A stretch of DNA of 40,762 nucleotides. Source: a virus. Positions 1 to 6,289 of the stretch are shown piece by piece. The stretch's first letter is position 1; each line of letters begins with the position of its first letter. Both the position numbers and the translations under genes were made by a program. The notes beneath the pieces are model-generated. The model saw nothing but the letters and a program-made list of their open reading frames with translations. It was not told the DNA's origin and did not search any database. The stretch covers positions 1 through 40,762 of IMG/VR virus record IMGVR_UViG_3300031877_000318. One strand, given 5' to 3'.

Positions 1-180
1 ATGCCCAAGGAAAAAGAACCTTTGTCCGATGCGGAAAAAACCAAAAAGGCCGAGGAGATTCTTCCTCTGCTGAAGGAGATGGCGATTAACGACGCCCTCG
101 AGGTCCTGGACTTTACCAAGGGGTACCTCCTGGACTTTATGACCTGGGAATATCCTTCTTCAACCGAGCAAAAATCTTAG
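1..180 (+). CDS. Small hypothetical protein (59 aa), possibly 5'-truncated by the window edge
   Basis: An open frame runs from the first base of the window (ATG) to a TAG at 178-180. The product is acidic and helical, with a C-terminal segment ALEVLDFTKGYLLDFM that loosely recalls short EVLDF-type helical proteins. I do not recognise the family. No ribosome binding site can be seen because the window begins at the ATG, so the true gene may begin further upstream. Its 3' end overlaps the 3' end of the convergent small membrane gene by 44 nt. Whether it is phage or host cannot be decided: no phage terminus is visible between it and the early region. Confidence 0.5.
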   Translation: MPKEKEPLSDAEKTKKAEEILPLLKEMAINDALEVLDFTKGYLLDFMTWEYPSSTEQKS

Positions 181-307
181 TGTAAAGCGAAAAGGCCTCA
201 CCGACGCCATCCGAGGTCGTTGCCTTGCCACGGGTGGCGTTGGTGAGCTGAATTAATGCCGCCACCAAGGTAAGAATAGAAGCAATGAGCGCATCTGATT
301 TTTCCAT
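137..307 (-). CDS. Small single-span membrane protein (56 aa)
   Basis: The start is chosen at the ATG whose first base is 307, because GGAGG lies seven bases upstream on the minus strand; a longer reading from 331 has no such site. The product begins MEKSDALIASILTLVAALIQ, so it has one hydrophobic segment (about residues 6-25) followed by a polar, basic tail. It is transcribed leftward, divergent from the early operon, the place where Mu-like phages put repressor or accessory immunity genes. It has no helix-turn-helix, so it is not the repressor. A superinfection or lysogeny accessory role is possible but is only inference from position. Confidence 0.55.
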   Translation of the reverse strand: MEKSDALIASILTLVAALIQLTNATRGKATTSDGVGEAFSLYTKIFARLKKDIPRS

Positions 308-325
308 AGATCCTCCGGCAGAAAA

Positions 326-349
326 GAACATAGGTTCATAAAATGAACC
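326..349. promoter_or_regulatory. Palindromic operator candidate in the divergent control region
   Basis: GGTTCAT (333-339) and ATGAACC (343-349) form a perfect 7-bp inverted repeat with a 3-nt AAA spacer. A further GAAC half-site at 326-329 pairs with GTTC (334-337) as GAAC-N4-GTTC. The site lies between the divergent starts at 307 (minus) and 384 (plus), where a phage repressor would act. GAAC-N4-GTTC also resembles the LexA box of Bacillus-type LexA. Which protein binds is unknown. Confidence 0.5.
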
Positions 350-383
350 AGGATAAATTTAACTGATTTTTTTTGCCCCGTCA

Positions 384-860
384 ATGACAAAACGGAAAAA
401 AGATTCGCAGACAAACCAACTTAACCTCTTTGAATATATCAGGTCCCAATCCCAGAGCCAACCGATGGGAAGCCTGGATATCGATTCGGAGTTGCGGGCA
501 GCCATTTCTGAGGATCTCAAGGCGGCTTGTGACGGGGCGGGCCGGGGGATATCTCGTTACGAGGTGGCTGCCCGGATCTCCGAATTGATCGGGCGCGAAG
601 TTACAGCATCAATGCTGTACAACTGGACCTCTGAATCCCACTCCGACTATAACTTTCCCTTAAAACTTTTGCCTGCATTTGTGATTGCCACTGGACGACA
701 AAGGCGGACCTTTGAGGTCCTGTCGCGGAAGGCCGGACTTTTTGCGCTTCCGGGGCCAGAGGCTTTGCGGGCGGAGATCGGGCAGATCGAGGAAGAGATC
801 CGGAGGCTGCAGGGGGAAAGGGCAAAAAGGAAATTGTTTTTGAGGGAGATGGATAGATGA
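384..860 (+). CDS. Putative early transcriptional regulator (CII/Ner-position DNA-binding protein)
   Basis: This 158-residue protein is the first rightward gene of the early operon. Residues 1-25 are polar and basic. The middle (about 50-105) carries a helix-turn-helix-like region, ISRYEVAARISELIGREVTA followed by a recognition-like helix around MLYNWTSE. The end is a basic coiled coil (EEEIRRLQGERAKRKLFLRE). In transposable phages this position holds Ner or a CII-like regulator ahead of the transposase, and the fold fits that role, but I cannot name the family. No purine-rich ribosome binding site precedes the ATG, so translation may be weak or the transcript nearly leaderless. The palindrome at 333-349 lies directly upstream and may control it. 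Confidence 0.65.
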   Translation: MTKRKKDSQTNQLNLFEYIRSQSQSQPMGSLDIDSELRAAISEDLKAACDGAGRGISRYEVAARISELIGREVTASMLYNWTSESHSDYNFPLKLLPAFVIATGRQRRTFEVLSRKAGLFALPGPEALRAEIGQIEEEIRRLQGERAKRKLFLREMDR

Positions 861-867
861 GAATGTC

Positions 868-937
868 GGGAGATCAGGGGATCAGGGGATCAGGAGATCA
901 AAGGATCAGGATATCAGGATATCAGGAGATCAGGGAA
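868..937 (+). repeat. GATCAGG short tandem repeat block 1
   Basis: About nine degenerate copies of an 8-9 nt unit (GGGATCAG, GGAGATCAG, GGATATCAG) fill the gap between the regulator and the next gene. The block ends in AGAAAGGTGGGAAATGA, which supplies the ribosome binding site and start codon of the gene at 954. Block 3 (25,357-25,420) ends in nearly the same sequence at another gene start. The GATC core also gives many Dam-type sites at close spacing. Confidence 0.85.
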
Positions 938-953
938 ACAAGAAAGGTGGGAA

Positions 954-1163
954 ATGAGGCGGGAAAGACGAAAAATTGAGCAAATGAAGATGGCGGCCAG
1001 GGCGATGCATAAACTCTGGTGGTTTAGGGAGGCCCGGGGGCGCAAAGGAAAAAAGAAAATGGTGGAAGAATGGAATCAACTCTATCCCGGGGCGCCGGTG
1101 TCGATGGCGGGCCTGCGGGCATTGGATAGGGCAGAGAAAAAACATGGACGGAGGTGCTTATGA
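954..1163 (+). CDS. Small basic hypothetical protein (69 aa)
   Basis: The ATG follows AGGTGGG at good spacing, and the ribosome binding site is part of the GATCAGG repeat tail. The product is rich in Arg and Lys (MRRERRKIEQMKMAARAMHK) with a Trp pair at about residues 21-22, then a C-terminal segment PVSMAGLRALDRAEKKHGRR. The composition suggests nucleic-acid binding but no family is recognised. It ends in an ATGA overlap with the following gene, so the two are probably translationally coupled. It belongs to the early operon upstream of the transposase. Confidence 0.55.
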   Translation: MRRERRKIEQMKMAARAMHKLWWFREARGRKGKKKMVEEWNQLYPGAPVSMAGLRALDRAEKKHGRRCL

Positions 1164-1457
1164 GATATCCTTTAGCCGGCGGCGATATTCCTCAATCTTC
1201 TTGTGAAGCTCCTCGACCCATTCGCGAAGAGATCCCAGGCATTCAGATTCTTCGTCGGGAACTGGCGAGGAAACGTCTCTTGAAAAAGGAGACTTTACGG
1301 ATCGCAGGAGAGCTTCTAGGATCTGACAGGAATTGTCAAGAGACGAAACATAGTTCAGATAAAAAAGGCAAGAATTAAGGCCCCCAGGATAGGGAAAAAA
1401 GAAAGCGCATTCGTCCTTTCTGCAGGGGCCGAAGTTGTTAAGGGGGCAGCCGGACAT
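1158..1457 (-). CDS. Antisense cysteine-motif protein (99 aa)
   Basis: The minus strand has an open frame beginning MSGCPLNNFGPCRKDECAFF, followed by a further Cys at NSCLFY and a helical, charged C-terminus ending WVEELHKKIEEYRRRLKDIS. The pattern CPLNNFxPCxxxxCAFF...C is one I associate with small conserved prophage proteins and could bind metal. The cysteine-rich N-terminus comes from 1379-1457, where the plus strand codes for nothing. The C-terminal part lies antisense to the 72-residue gene at 1160-1378. No clear ribosome binding site precedes the ATG at 1457. Both strands look protein-like here, which is unusual, so confidence is moderate. Confidence 0.45.
   Translation of the reverse strand: MSGCPLNNFGPCRKDECAFFFPYPGGLNSCLFYLNYVSSLDNSCQILEALLRSVKSPFSRDVSSPVPDEESECLGSLREWVEELHKKIEEYRRRLKDIS
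1160..1378 (+). CDS. Stand-alone protein resembling the transposase C-terminal segment (72 aa)
   Basis: The start at 1160 is supported by CGGAGG five bases upstream and by the ATGA overlap with the preceding gene. Residues 29-52 (IQILRRELARKRLLKKETLR and on) align without gaps to transposase residues about 606-630 (MEILKREMTRKRSLRRETIK and on), with 11 of 24 identical and most others conservative. In MuA the corresponding C-terminal alpha-helical domain III contacts MuB and ClpX and has non-specific DNA affinity. A small separate copy placed before the transposase could compete for these partners or for DNA; that role is inference. The DNA sequences differ mostly at third positions, so the likeness is kept at the protein level. 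An antisense gene overlaps the whole frame. Confidence 0.6.
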   Translation: MRYPLAGGDIPQSSCEAPRPIREEIPGIQILRRELARKRLLKKETLRIAGELLGSDRNCQETKHSSDKKGKN

Positions 1458-3855
1458 GAATGGAACCATAATACAAGGCGACGGAAAAAGTCAAGGGGAA
1501 GTTGATGTGGAGACGGCGGCGAGGATTTTAAAAAGGGCGCCATGCACAATTCGGCGGATGTTCAGGCGGGGGAAGATCGAGGGCCATTATATCTCATCGG
1601 AGAAAGGCGGGGGGATGGGTGGGAAGAAATTACTGATCAGGATATCGGGAGATCAGGAGAGCAGGGAATCAGGGGATCAGGGGATCGGGAAATCAGGGGA
1701 TCTCGTAGAGTCGAGTCTCCGACAGGAGATCAGGGAACCAGATAAAGAAGAAATCGAGAAAGGCAAGGGAGGAATGGAAGTCGTTGAGTCGTTGAGTCGT
1801 CGGGTTATTGGGTCGGAGACGGAGGGCCGGGAATTGCCTATCATTGGGCCTAAAATTGAAGTTATCAGCGAGAAAAATATGCGGGTTGGGAATTTGCGGG
1901 CCGATTTGCTGCGCCAGTTAGAGCTGAATTTAGCCGAGAATGGCCGGGATCGGACCGAAAAGATTCAACGGTTTCTTAATGCCTACAATTCCGGCCTTCT
2001 TTTGCCTGCCATTTTTTCCAAAATTGGGGAAATATCCCGGGCCACATTATATGAATGGATGGGCGCCATGAATCATGGCGGCATTCAAGCCTTAGCGCCG
2101 CGGTATGGAGCGGCAGAGTCCTGCCGGATCACAGAAGACGAAAAGAATATCCTCCTCTCGTTGGTCCTGAATCAAAACAAAATTAAGGTCGGCTCGGCGA
2201 TCCGGATGATGAAATATCTCTTAGAGAAAAGGAAGATCGATTCGCCCTCGAGCGATTCTACCCTACGCCGATGGGTGGAGGGATTCAAAAAAAATCATTT
2301 CGACAAATGGATTTTGTTCCGCGAGGGCGAGAAGGCCCTGAACGATCAAGTAACTCCATACATCGAGCGGGACCGCGAACTCTTGGAGGTGGGCGAGGGC
2401 CTGGTGGCCGATGGCCATCGGTTGAATTTCAACGCGATCAATCCCTTCACGGGCAAACCGTGCCGCCCCGCGATGATCCTCTTTTGGGATTGGCGGTCAT
2501 CATATCCTGTCGGTTGGGAGATCATGCTACAGGAGAATGTACAATGTATATCTTCGGCCCTCCGAATGGCCATTATTACCCTCGGCAAGATGCCCAAGTG
2601 GGTTCTAATCGACAACGGAAAAGCCTTCAAAGCCAAGGTTTTTAATTCCAAAATCGACCTCGAGGAGGCTGGGTTATTCGGAATGTATGCCCGGCTGGGC
2701 ATCCGGACGCATTTCGCCATGCCCTACAATGCCCAATCCAAGCCCGTGGAGCGGTTTTTCAGGACTTTTACGGATTGGTTTGAGCGGATGATTCCATCTT
2801 TCGTCGGCTCATCGATCGAGGATAAGCCGGCATATATGAAACGCAACGAGAAACTTATGCGGCGTATCCATAACGATTGGGTCCCGACCATCCCGGAGGC
2901 GATGGAGATGATGGCCAAATGGCGCGAATTTTACATCGATCAGCCATCACGGGGATTGAAAGGGAAGACACCCAGAGAAGTCTTTGGGTCATTGAGTCGT
3001 GGCGTCGTTGGGTCGGAGATTGACCTGGCCGATCTGCATTATTTAATGATGGCGATGGAAATCCGGACCATCCACCGCAACGGGGTCACATTCCTCGGGC
3101 GGCACTGGTATGACGATTCACTTTACGGCCTCCGAGATCGCGTTACCATACGGTACTCTTTTTCCGACCTGAGTCAGATCTACGTCTTTACGAGCAAGGG
3201 TGAATTTCTTGGTGCGGCCAGGCCCGTGACTCCCGTACATCCCATGATCTGCGAGGACGGGGATCCCCACGACATGGAAATTTTAAAACGCGAAATGACC
3301 AGGAAACGGTCTCTTAGGCGAGAGACCATCAAAGTCGCCAGGATGATTGGAGATAAGATCGACGCCGTCCTGCCCATGCGCGAGATCGTCGCGCAGATCC
3401 CAGATGTGGTGGGGGCTATTGAAAAGGCCCAGACGGAGATGCATCCGCCAGCGCTGAATCCGTCGCCCTTCCTCGAGGGCGAGGAAATGCAGGTCCCCTC
3501 ACCCCGGCCCTCTCCCGCAAGGGGCGAGGGAGGAATAAAGGAGTCCAGTTCCGCAAGGGGCGAGGGAGGAATAAAGGAGTCCAGTTCCGCAAGGGGCGAG
3601 GGAGAAATAGGTGAAGAAACCGGCTCGAGGTCGCCGCTTTCGGGGCCGTGGCAGCCGGATTCGCCGTCGAGACTCGAATGGTATGAAAGGCAGCATCCCG
3701 CAATGCTGACGGAAGCGGACAGATCATGGATTGAGGATTACAAAGTAACCCTCGAATACAACGCCATCTATGGTTCGCAGGATGGCCAAAGCCGGCTGGC
3801 GCACATCAGATCATTGAGACCTGAGAATTGCGGAGGGAGAGGAGGCAATACATGA
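1456..3855 (+). CDS. A: Mu-type DDE transposase (A protein)
   Basis: This is the strand-transfer enzyme for integration and replicative transposition of the phage. Start 1456 is preferred over the TTG at 1435 because AGGGGG lies nine bases upstream; the product has 799 residues. Residues about 15-63 form a helix-turn-helix/excisionase-like domain (EVDVETAARILKRAPCTIRR). The catalytic triad is visible as D319 (VADGHRLNF), D386 (LIDNGKAF) and E432 (KPVERFF). The D-D spacing of 67 equals that of MuA (269 to 336). A beta-barrel domain follows (about 520-585), then a basic helical segment (about 606-630) like MuA domain III. Repeat-derived, low-complexity stretches sit at about residues 64-95, 108-123 and 680-720, all in frame. 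The gene ends in an ATGA overlap with B. Confidence 0.95.
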   Translation: MNGTIIQGDGKSQGEVDVETAARILKRAPCTIRRMFRRGKIEGHYISSEKGGGMGGKKLLIRISGDQESRESGDQGIGKSGDLVESSLRQEIREPDKEEIEKGKGGMEVVESLSRRVIGSETEGRELPIIGPKIEVISEKNMRVGNLRADLLRQLELNLAENGRDRTEKIQRFLNAYNSGLLLPAIFSKIGEISRATLYEWMGAMNHGGIQALAPRYGAAESCRITEDEKNILLSLVLNQNKIKVGSAIRMMKYLLEKRKIDSPSSDSTLRRWVEGFKKNHFDKWILFREGEKALNDQVTPYIERDRELLEVGEGLVADGHRLNFNAINPFTGKPCRPAMILFWDWRSSYPVGWEIMLQENVQCISSALRMAIITLGKMPKWVLIDNGKAFKAKVFNSKIDLEEAGLFGMYARLGIRTHFAMPYNAQSKPVERFFRTFTDWFERMIPSFVGSSIEDKPAYMKRNEKLMRRIHNDWVPTIPEAMEMMAKWREFYIDQPSRGLKGKTPREVFGSLSRGVVGSEIDLADLHYLMMAMEIRTIHRNGVTFLGRHWYDDSLYGLRDRVTIRYSFSDLSQIYVFTSKGEFLGAARPVTPVHPMICEDGDPHDMEILKREMTRKRSLRRETIKVARMIGDKIDAVLPMREIVAQIPDVVGAIEKAQTEMHPPALNPSPFLEGEEMQVPSPRPSPARGEGGIKESSSARGEGGIKESSSARGEGEIGEETGSRSPLSGPWQPDSPSRLEWYERQHPAMLTEADRSWIEDYKVTLEYNAIYGSQDGQSRLAHIRSLRPENCGGRGGNT
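1634..1743 (+). repeat. GATCAGG repeat block 2, inside the transposase gene
   Basis: Degenerate units such as GGGAGATCAGG, GGGAATCAG and GGGGATCAG run through the 5' part of the transposase gene. They are read in frame as a Ser-Gly-Asp-Gln-rich linker after the helix-turn-helix domain. A 21-mer of another repeat family (1703-1723) interrupts the block. This looks like host-type repeat DNA tolerated in an interdomain linker. Confidence 0.85.
1703..1723 (-). repeat. 21-bp repeat GTCGGAGACTCG-family, inverted copy
   Basis: This is an exact reverse complement of the 21-mer present three times at 16,517-16,579 and once at 23,883-23,903. Here it is read in frame in the transposase linker. The unit is itself an imperfect palindrome centred on AGACTCGACTCT. 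Confidence 0.85.
1783..1825 (+). repeat. TTGAGTCGT..TTGGGTCGGAG repeat, copy 1
   Basis: GTTGAGTCGTTGAGTCGTCG followed by GGTTATTGGGTCGGAGA codes for a Val-Val-Glu-Ser-Leu-Ser-Arg stretch in the transposase. A related copy lies at 2987-3022 in the same gene. Confidence 0.7.
2987..3022 (+). repeat. TTGAGTCGT..TTGGGTCGGAG repeat, copy 2
   Basis: GGTCATTGAGTCGTGGCGTC followed by GTTGGGTCGGAGA matches the copy at 1783-1825 and is read as GSLSRGVVGSE in frame. It lies between the catalytic core and the beta-barrel of the transposase, a place where an insertion would be tolerated. Confidence 0.65.
3497..3612 (+). repeat. 36-bp tandem repeat with CTCTCCC..GGGGCGAGGG element
   Basis: A CTCACCCCGGCCCTCTCCCG element leads into two tandem copies of a 36-bp unit (GGCGAGGGAGGAATAAAGGA...) and a partial third. 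They are read in frame as two 12-residue ARGEGGIKESSS units plus a partial one near the transposase C-terminus. Because 36 is a multiple of three, copy number can change without breaking the gene. The leading element resembles an interspersed repeat found in many environmental bacterial genomes. Confidence 0.85.
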
Positions 3856-4526
3856 AAGATAAGTTCGTCCAGACAAAAAATGTACGGCGATTTCGCGGCG
3901 CGGTCGAGCATATCAACCATAGGTTGAAGGGCGTGGAGCGGATGGCGCTGGTCTTTTCTGATCCTGGCCTTGGAAAGACAGAGACGGCCCTACACTATGC
4001 GGCCAATAATTCGGCGATTATGATTCGGACGAAAAAGCTCATGTCGGGCCGCTGGCTTTTAGAGGAGATTGTGGAGGAGTTGGGGGCTTCTCCCGCCTGG
4101 AGAACCAAGGAGCTCTTCAACCAGGCCGTGAATCTTCTGGGCAGCCGGCCGCGTACGATTATTTTGGACGAGGTGGATTATTTTACCTCCGATTCCAAGG
4201 TTATCGAGACGCTGAGAGATTTGCACGATATCGCTCATTGCCCGATGGTTTTCATCGGCATGGGCCAGGCCGACAAGAAACTGATGCGATACACACACCT
4301 CTACGACCGCTTCGTCGAGGTGGTGAAGTTCGAAAAGCTGGATCATGAGGATGTCCAGCTTATGTGCAAGGAGCTTTCGGATGTCGAATTTCTGGCGGAT
4401 GCCGTCGATCATATCGCCTTCGAGAGCGGCGGAACGATCCGGAAGATTATCGCCCTGATTCACCGCGCAGAAAAAGTCGCGGCGGCCAACAGGGCCAAGA
4501 GTGTGGGGGCGAAGGATTTTAAATAA
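3852..4526 (+). CDS. B: MuB-like AAA+ ATPase, target DNA activator (B protein)
   Basis: The ATG at 3852 follows GGAGG at six bases and overlaps the transposase stop as ATGA; the product has 224 residues. It carries a Walker A motif DPGLGKTETA (residues 37-46) and a Walker B motif IILDEVDYF (about 103-111), with a sensor-type segment VFIGMGQ after it. MuB proteins bind DNA as ATP-dependent filaments, choose transposition targets and stimulate the transposase. The length is shorter than Mu B (about 312), because the Mu N-terminal DNA-binding extension is missing; it resembles the compact B proteins of other Mu-like phages. It is coupled to the transposase and to the winged-helix gene that follows. 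Confidence 0.9.
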   Translation: MKDKFVQTKNVRRFRGAVEHINHRLKGVERMALVFSDPGLGKTETALHYAANNSAIMIRTKKLMSGRWLLEEIVEELGASPAWRTKELFNQAVNLLGSRPRTIILDEVDYFTSDSKVIETLRDLHDIAHCPMVFIGMGQADKKLMRYTHLYDRFVEVVKFEKLDHEDVQLMCKELSDVEFLADAVDHIAFESGGTIRKIIALIHRAEKVAAANRAKSVGAKDFK

Positions 4527-5017
4527 TGGAGAAATTTAAGATCATTGGAAAGGCGGCAATTAAGCGGAATGGTTTTTTTTCTCTGATGCAGATCGCGGGA
4601 GAAACAGGGATCGACCGCATAGAATGCCGGCGAGTCCTGGAAAGAATGCGCAGGGAAGGAATCATTAAAGGAATATTCAAAATTCAAAACTCAAAATTTA
4701 AAAATGCCAGGGGGCGGCCGGAGATGAAAATCATTTATCGGCTGGCGGATCGCAAGGCCCTGGCGGCCAGGATTGCGCCGAAGATGCGCGAAAATACCGT
4801 CCTCGACCGGATGTGGAAGGTCATCCGGTATAAGAAAATTTTTACCCGGAGGGATCTCCGGGTGCTGACCGGCGCTTCGGCCGAGAATGTCAAATGGTTT
4901 ACAAAAGCGCTACGGCGGCAGGGAATTATCGTGTCTTCCGCTCGTGGAGGTCCTGGCGTCGAATGGACATTGATCAAAGGTATCGGGGCGAAGAGGCCCT
5001 ATTTGTATGATCAATAA
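4526..5017 (+). CDS. Winged-helix DNA-binding protein (early operon)
   Basis: The start overlaps the stop of the B gene in TAATG, so it is coupled. The 163-residue product has two winged-helix-like halves: residues 1-50 (GFFSLMQIAGETGIDRIECR) and about 85-150 (FTRRDLRVLTGASAENVKWF). Between them is a linker containing FKIQNSKFKNARGRPEMK, coded by AT-rich repeat DNA. A regulatory or replication-accessory role is likely from the fold and from its place between B and GemA, but no named family is recognised. Confidence 0.65.
   Translation: MEKFKIIGKAAIKRNGFFSLMQIAGETGIDRIECRRVLERMRREGIIKGIFKIQNSKFKNARGRPEMKIIYRLADRKALAARIAPKMRENTVLDRMWKVIRYKKIFTRRDLRVLTGASAENVKWFTKALRRQGIIVSSARGGPGVEWTLIKGIGAKRPYLYDQ
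4675..4704 (+). repeat. ATTCAAAATTCAAAA-type repeat read in frame
   Basis: ATTCAAAATTCAAAACTCAA and the following AATTTAAAAA form an AT-rich repeat in a GC-richer gene. It is translated as FKIQNSKFKN between the two winged-helix halves. Similar runs of AATTCAAA are common interspersed repeats in environmental bacterial genomes. Confidence 0.6.
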
Positions 5018-5408
5018 AAAACAAATTTCGCTGATCCATGTGGCCAAGGCGAAGTTAGGTCTGTCGGAGGATGAATATAGAACCATCCTCAAGACATACG
5101 GATACACGGAATCATCCAAATACCTGGATGACCTGGGGATGGAACGAGTCATGCAGGTTTTTCGGGAGTTGGGGTTCAAGAAGAAGAAAAAGCCACGGCG
5201 GCCGGATCTTTCAATCCTGGCCTCGGAAGCGCAGCGGAAGATTATTTATCATCTCATGGAAGACCTCGGATGGATTCCGCGGCGGCTGTATGGATTCATC
5301 CAGAAAATGACGGTGAAAGACATCCCGGAGCAGTTGACGAAGGAAGAGGCCTCTAAAGTGATTGAGGGATTGAAGAAGATAAGAGACCGGGAAATTGTAT
5401 GGCAATAA
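5007..5408 (+). CDS. gemA: GemA / Mu gp16-like protein (DUF1018)
   Basis: The 133-residue product begins MINKKQISLIHVAKAKLGLS and contains EDEYRTILKTYGYTESSKYL, the hallmark opening of the Mu gp16/GemA family. The C-terminal part (LMEDLGWIPRRLYGFIQKMT and on) is the second conserved block of this family. In Mu, GemA is an early protein that changes host gene expression and DNA supercoiling. The gene overlaps the preceding one by 11 nt and lies in the early operon after B, as in other Mu-like phages. Confidence 0.85.
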   Translation: MINKKQISLIHVAKAKLGLSEDEYRTILKTYGYTESSKYLDDLGMERVMQVFRELGFKKKKKPRRPDLSILASEAQRKIIYHLMEDLGWIPRRLYGFIQKMTVKDIPEQLTKEEASKVIEGLKKIRDREIVWQ

Positions 5409-5507
5409 ATCTCGCGGCTGAGGCCCTGCAAGGAACCGAGACGACCAAACCATCATAGGTAAGGGAAATGATTCAATTTATCAGGAAGATTTTTCGGAGA
5501 TAAAAAG

Positions 5508-5681
5508 ATGATCCGGATGTGCTATCGATGCAAGAAAATCATGGGCGAAAAGGAGCCCTTTGAAGATAAATCTATAACCTCCGGGCTTTGTGATGATTGC
5601 TTTCCCAAAGAACTCCAGCGAATGAAAGAGGAACAGGAAAGGTGGCACGGCATAGGTTTACGGAAGAGGAAAGAGATTTAA
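5508..5681 (+). CDS. Small zinc-finger-like protein (57 aa)
   Basis: An ATG at 5508 follows CGGAGATAAAAAG and opens a 57-residue frame. The product has two CxxC pairs, MCYRCKK at the start and LCDDCFPKEL about 27 residues later, followed by a charged helix (RMKEEQERWHG). This is a zinc-knuckle arrangement of the kind seen in small phage proteins. It overlaps the next gene by 40 nt in another frame. Function is unknown; DNA or protein binding is inferred only from the metal motif. Confidence 0.65.
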   Translation: MIRMCYRCKKIMGEKEPFEDKSITSGLCDDCFPKELQRMKEEQERWHGIGLRKRKEI

Positions 5682-6046
5682 TCCGCGAGCATTATCATGA
5701 GCCGGATGGAGTGAATCGGCTTATGAATATACTTGATGTGACGTACAGGCACATCGTTGACGCGGCCCATCACATGGGCCTGGGGCCGCGCAAAAGGGAA
5801 CACAAACATCTTAAAAAATATTATCGGGACCCTGAACCGGTGCCCCTGGAAGCGCTAAAAAGGGGGATTTGCCCGGGAAAAGGGAACGGACCATGCGGTA
5901 AGAGATTATGGCAGGAGCCCGTATTTTCGGCCAAGGGGTATAGCATGCCGGGATTATGCGATCTGGTTTGTGAGGCGGGGCACAGGTTTGCGTTGCCACA
6001 AGCAGAAGGAAAAGACAAAAGGCAAATAGCAGAAGGCGGAAGGTGA
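5642..6046 (+). CDS. HTH plus zinc-ribbon-like early protein
   Basis: I choose the GTG at 5642, behind GGAAAG, giving 134 residues; an upstream TTG at 5597 would lie wholly inside the zinc-finger gene. The N-terminal half (RHRFTEEERDLIREHYHEPD, then a helix pair around LDVTYRHIVDAAHHMGL) looks like a helix-turn-helix of Myb/SANT type. The C-terminal half has cysteines spaced like a zinc ribbon (GICPGKGNGPCGKRL and GLCDLVCEAGHRF). It sits in the early operon; a regulatory or host-takeover role is possible but not shown. Confidence 0.6.
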   Translation: MARHRFTEEERDLIREHYHEPDGVNRLMNILDVTYRHIVDAAHHMGLGPRKREHKHLKKYYRDPEPVPLEALKRGICPGKGNGPCGKRLWQEPVFSAKGYSMPGLCDLVCEAGHRFALPQAEGKDKRQIAEGGR

Positions 6047-6252
6047 TGGCGGATACGATTTGTGCGAAGAAATTAACGGAAGAAAGAGGACTAGAATCGT
6101 TTTGCAGGTGCTATCAATGTACCGGGGATTTAGGAGGTCTTTTCAAAAAGAAAGGAGACAAAGATGTGGTGGAAATTGATCACTATAGCGACCCTGGGAG
6201 TGAGCGCGATATTGCTGATCATCTCACTTCGGCAGGCAGCCAGGGAACGTGA
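6046..6252 (+). CDS. Small cysteine-containing hypothetical protein (68 aa)
   Basis: The ATG at 6046 shares its A with the preceding TGA and lies behind GGAAGG. The N-terminal half contains a cysteine cluster, FCRCYQCTGDLGG (residues about 20-32). From 6164 on, the frame overlaps a second small gene coding for a membrane protein, and the C-terminal half of this product looks less natural. The true gene could be shorter or this could be a frame of modest importance. Function is unknown. Confidence 0.4.
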   Translation: MADTICAKKLTEERGLESFCRCYQCTGDLGGLFKKKGDKDVVEIDHYSDPGSERDIADHLTSAGSQGT

Positions 6253-6286
6253 GGAAGTCTGGAAGAAAATCGGCGGGACCGATTAA
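6164..6286 (+). CDS. Single-span membrane micro-protein (40 aa)
   Basis: AAAGGAG lies six bases before the ATG at 6164. The product, MWWKLITIATLGVSAILLII then a charged tail ending EVWKKIGGTD, has one clear transmembrane helix (residues 4-22). It overlaps the 3' part of the preceding gene in a different frame and ends three bases before the next start. The hydropathy pattern and ribosome binding site make this frame more convincing than the one it overlaps. Function is unknown. Confidence 0.55.
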   Translation: MWWKLITIATLGVSAILLIISLRQAAREREEVWKKIGGTD

Positions 6287-6289
6287 AAG

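Noticed and set aside
1-400. Left phage terminus with transposase sites matching the right-end repeats
   Set aside because: No TTTCCAGAA..GTTTGACAA-type sequence in either orientation was found in this stretch; the left end is probably upstream of the window.
868-937. GATCAGG array as a CRISPR array
   Set aside because: Units are 8-9 bp with no spacers and no cas genes; it is a simple tandem repeat.
3416-3727. Leftward frames rich in Leu, Pro and Arg opposite the transposase 3' end
   Set aside because: They are produced by the 36-bp repeat read on the other strand and have no start signals.
5399-5503. Two tiny frames (19 and 11 codons) between GemA and the zinc-finger gene
   Set aside because: They are too short to support. 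The second has an AAGGGA upstream and could be a leader peptide, but nothing else backs it.
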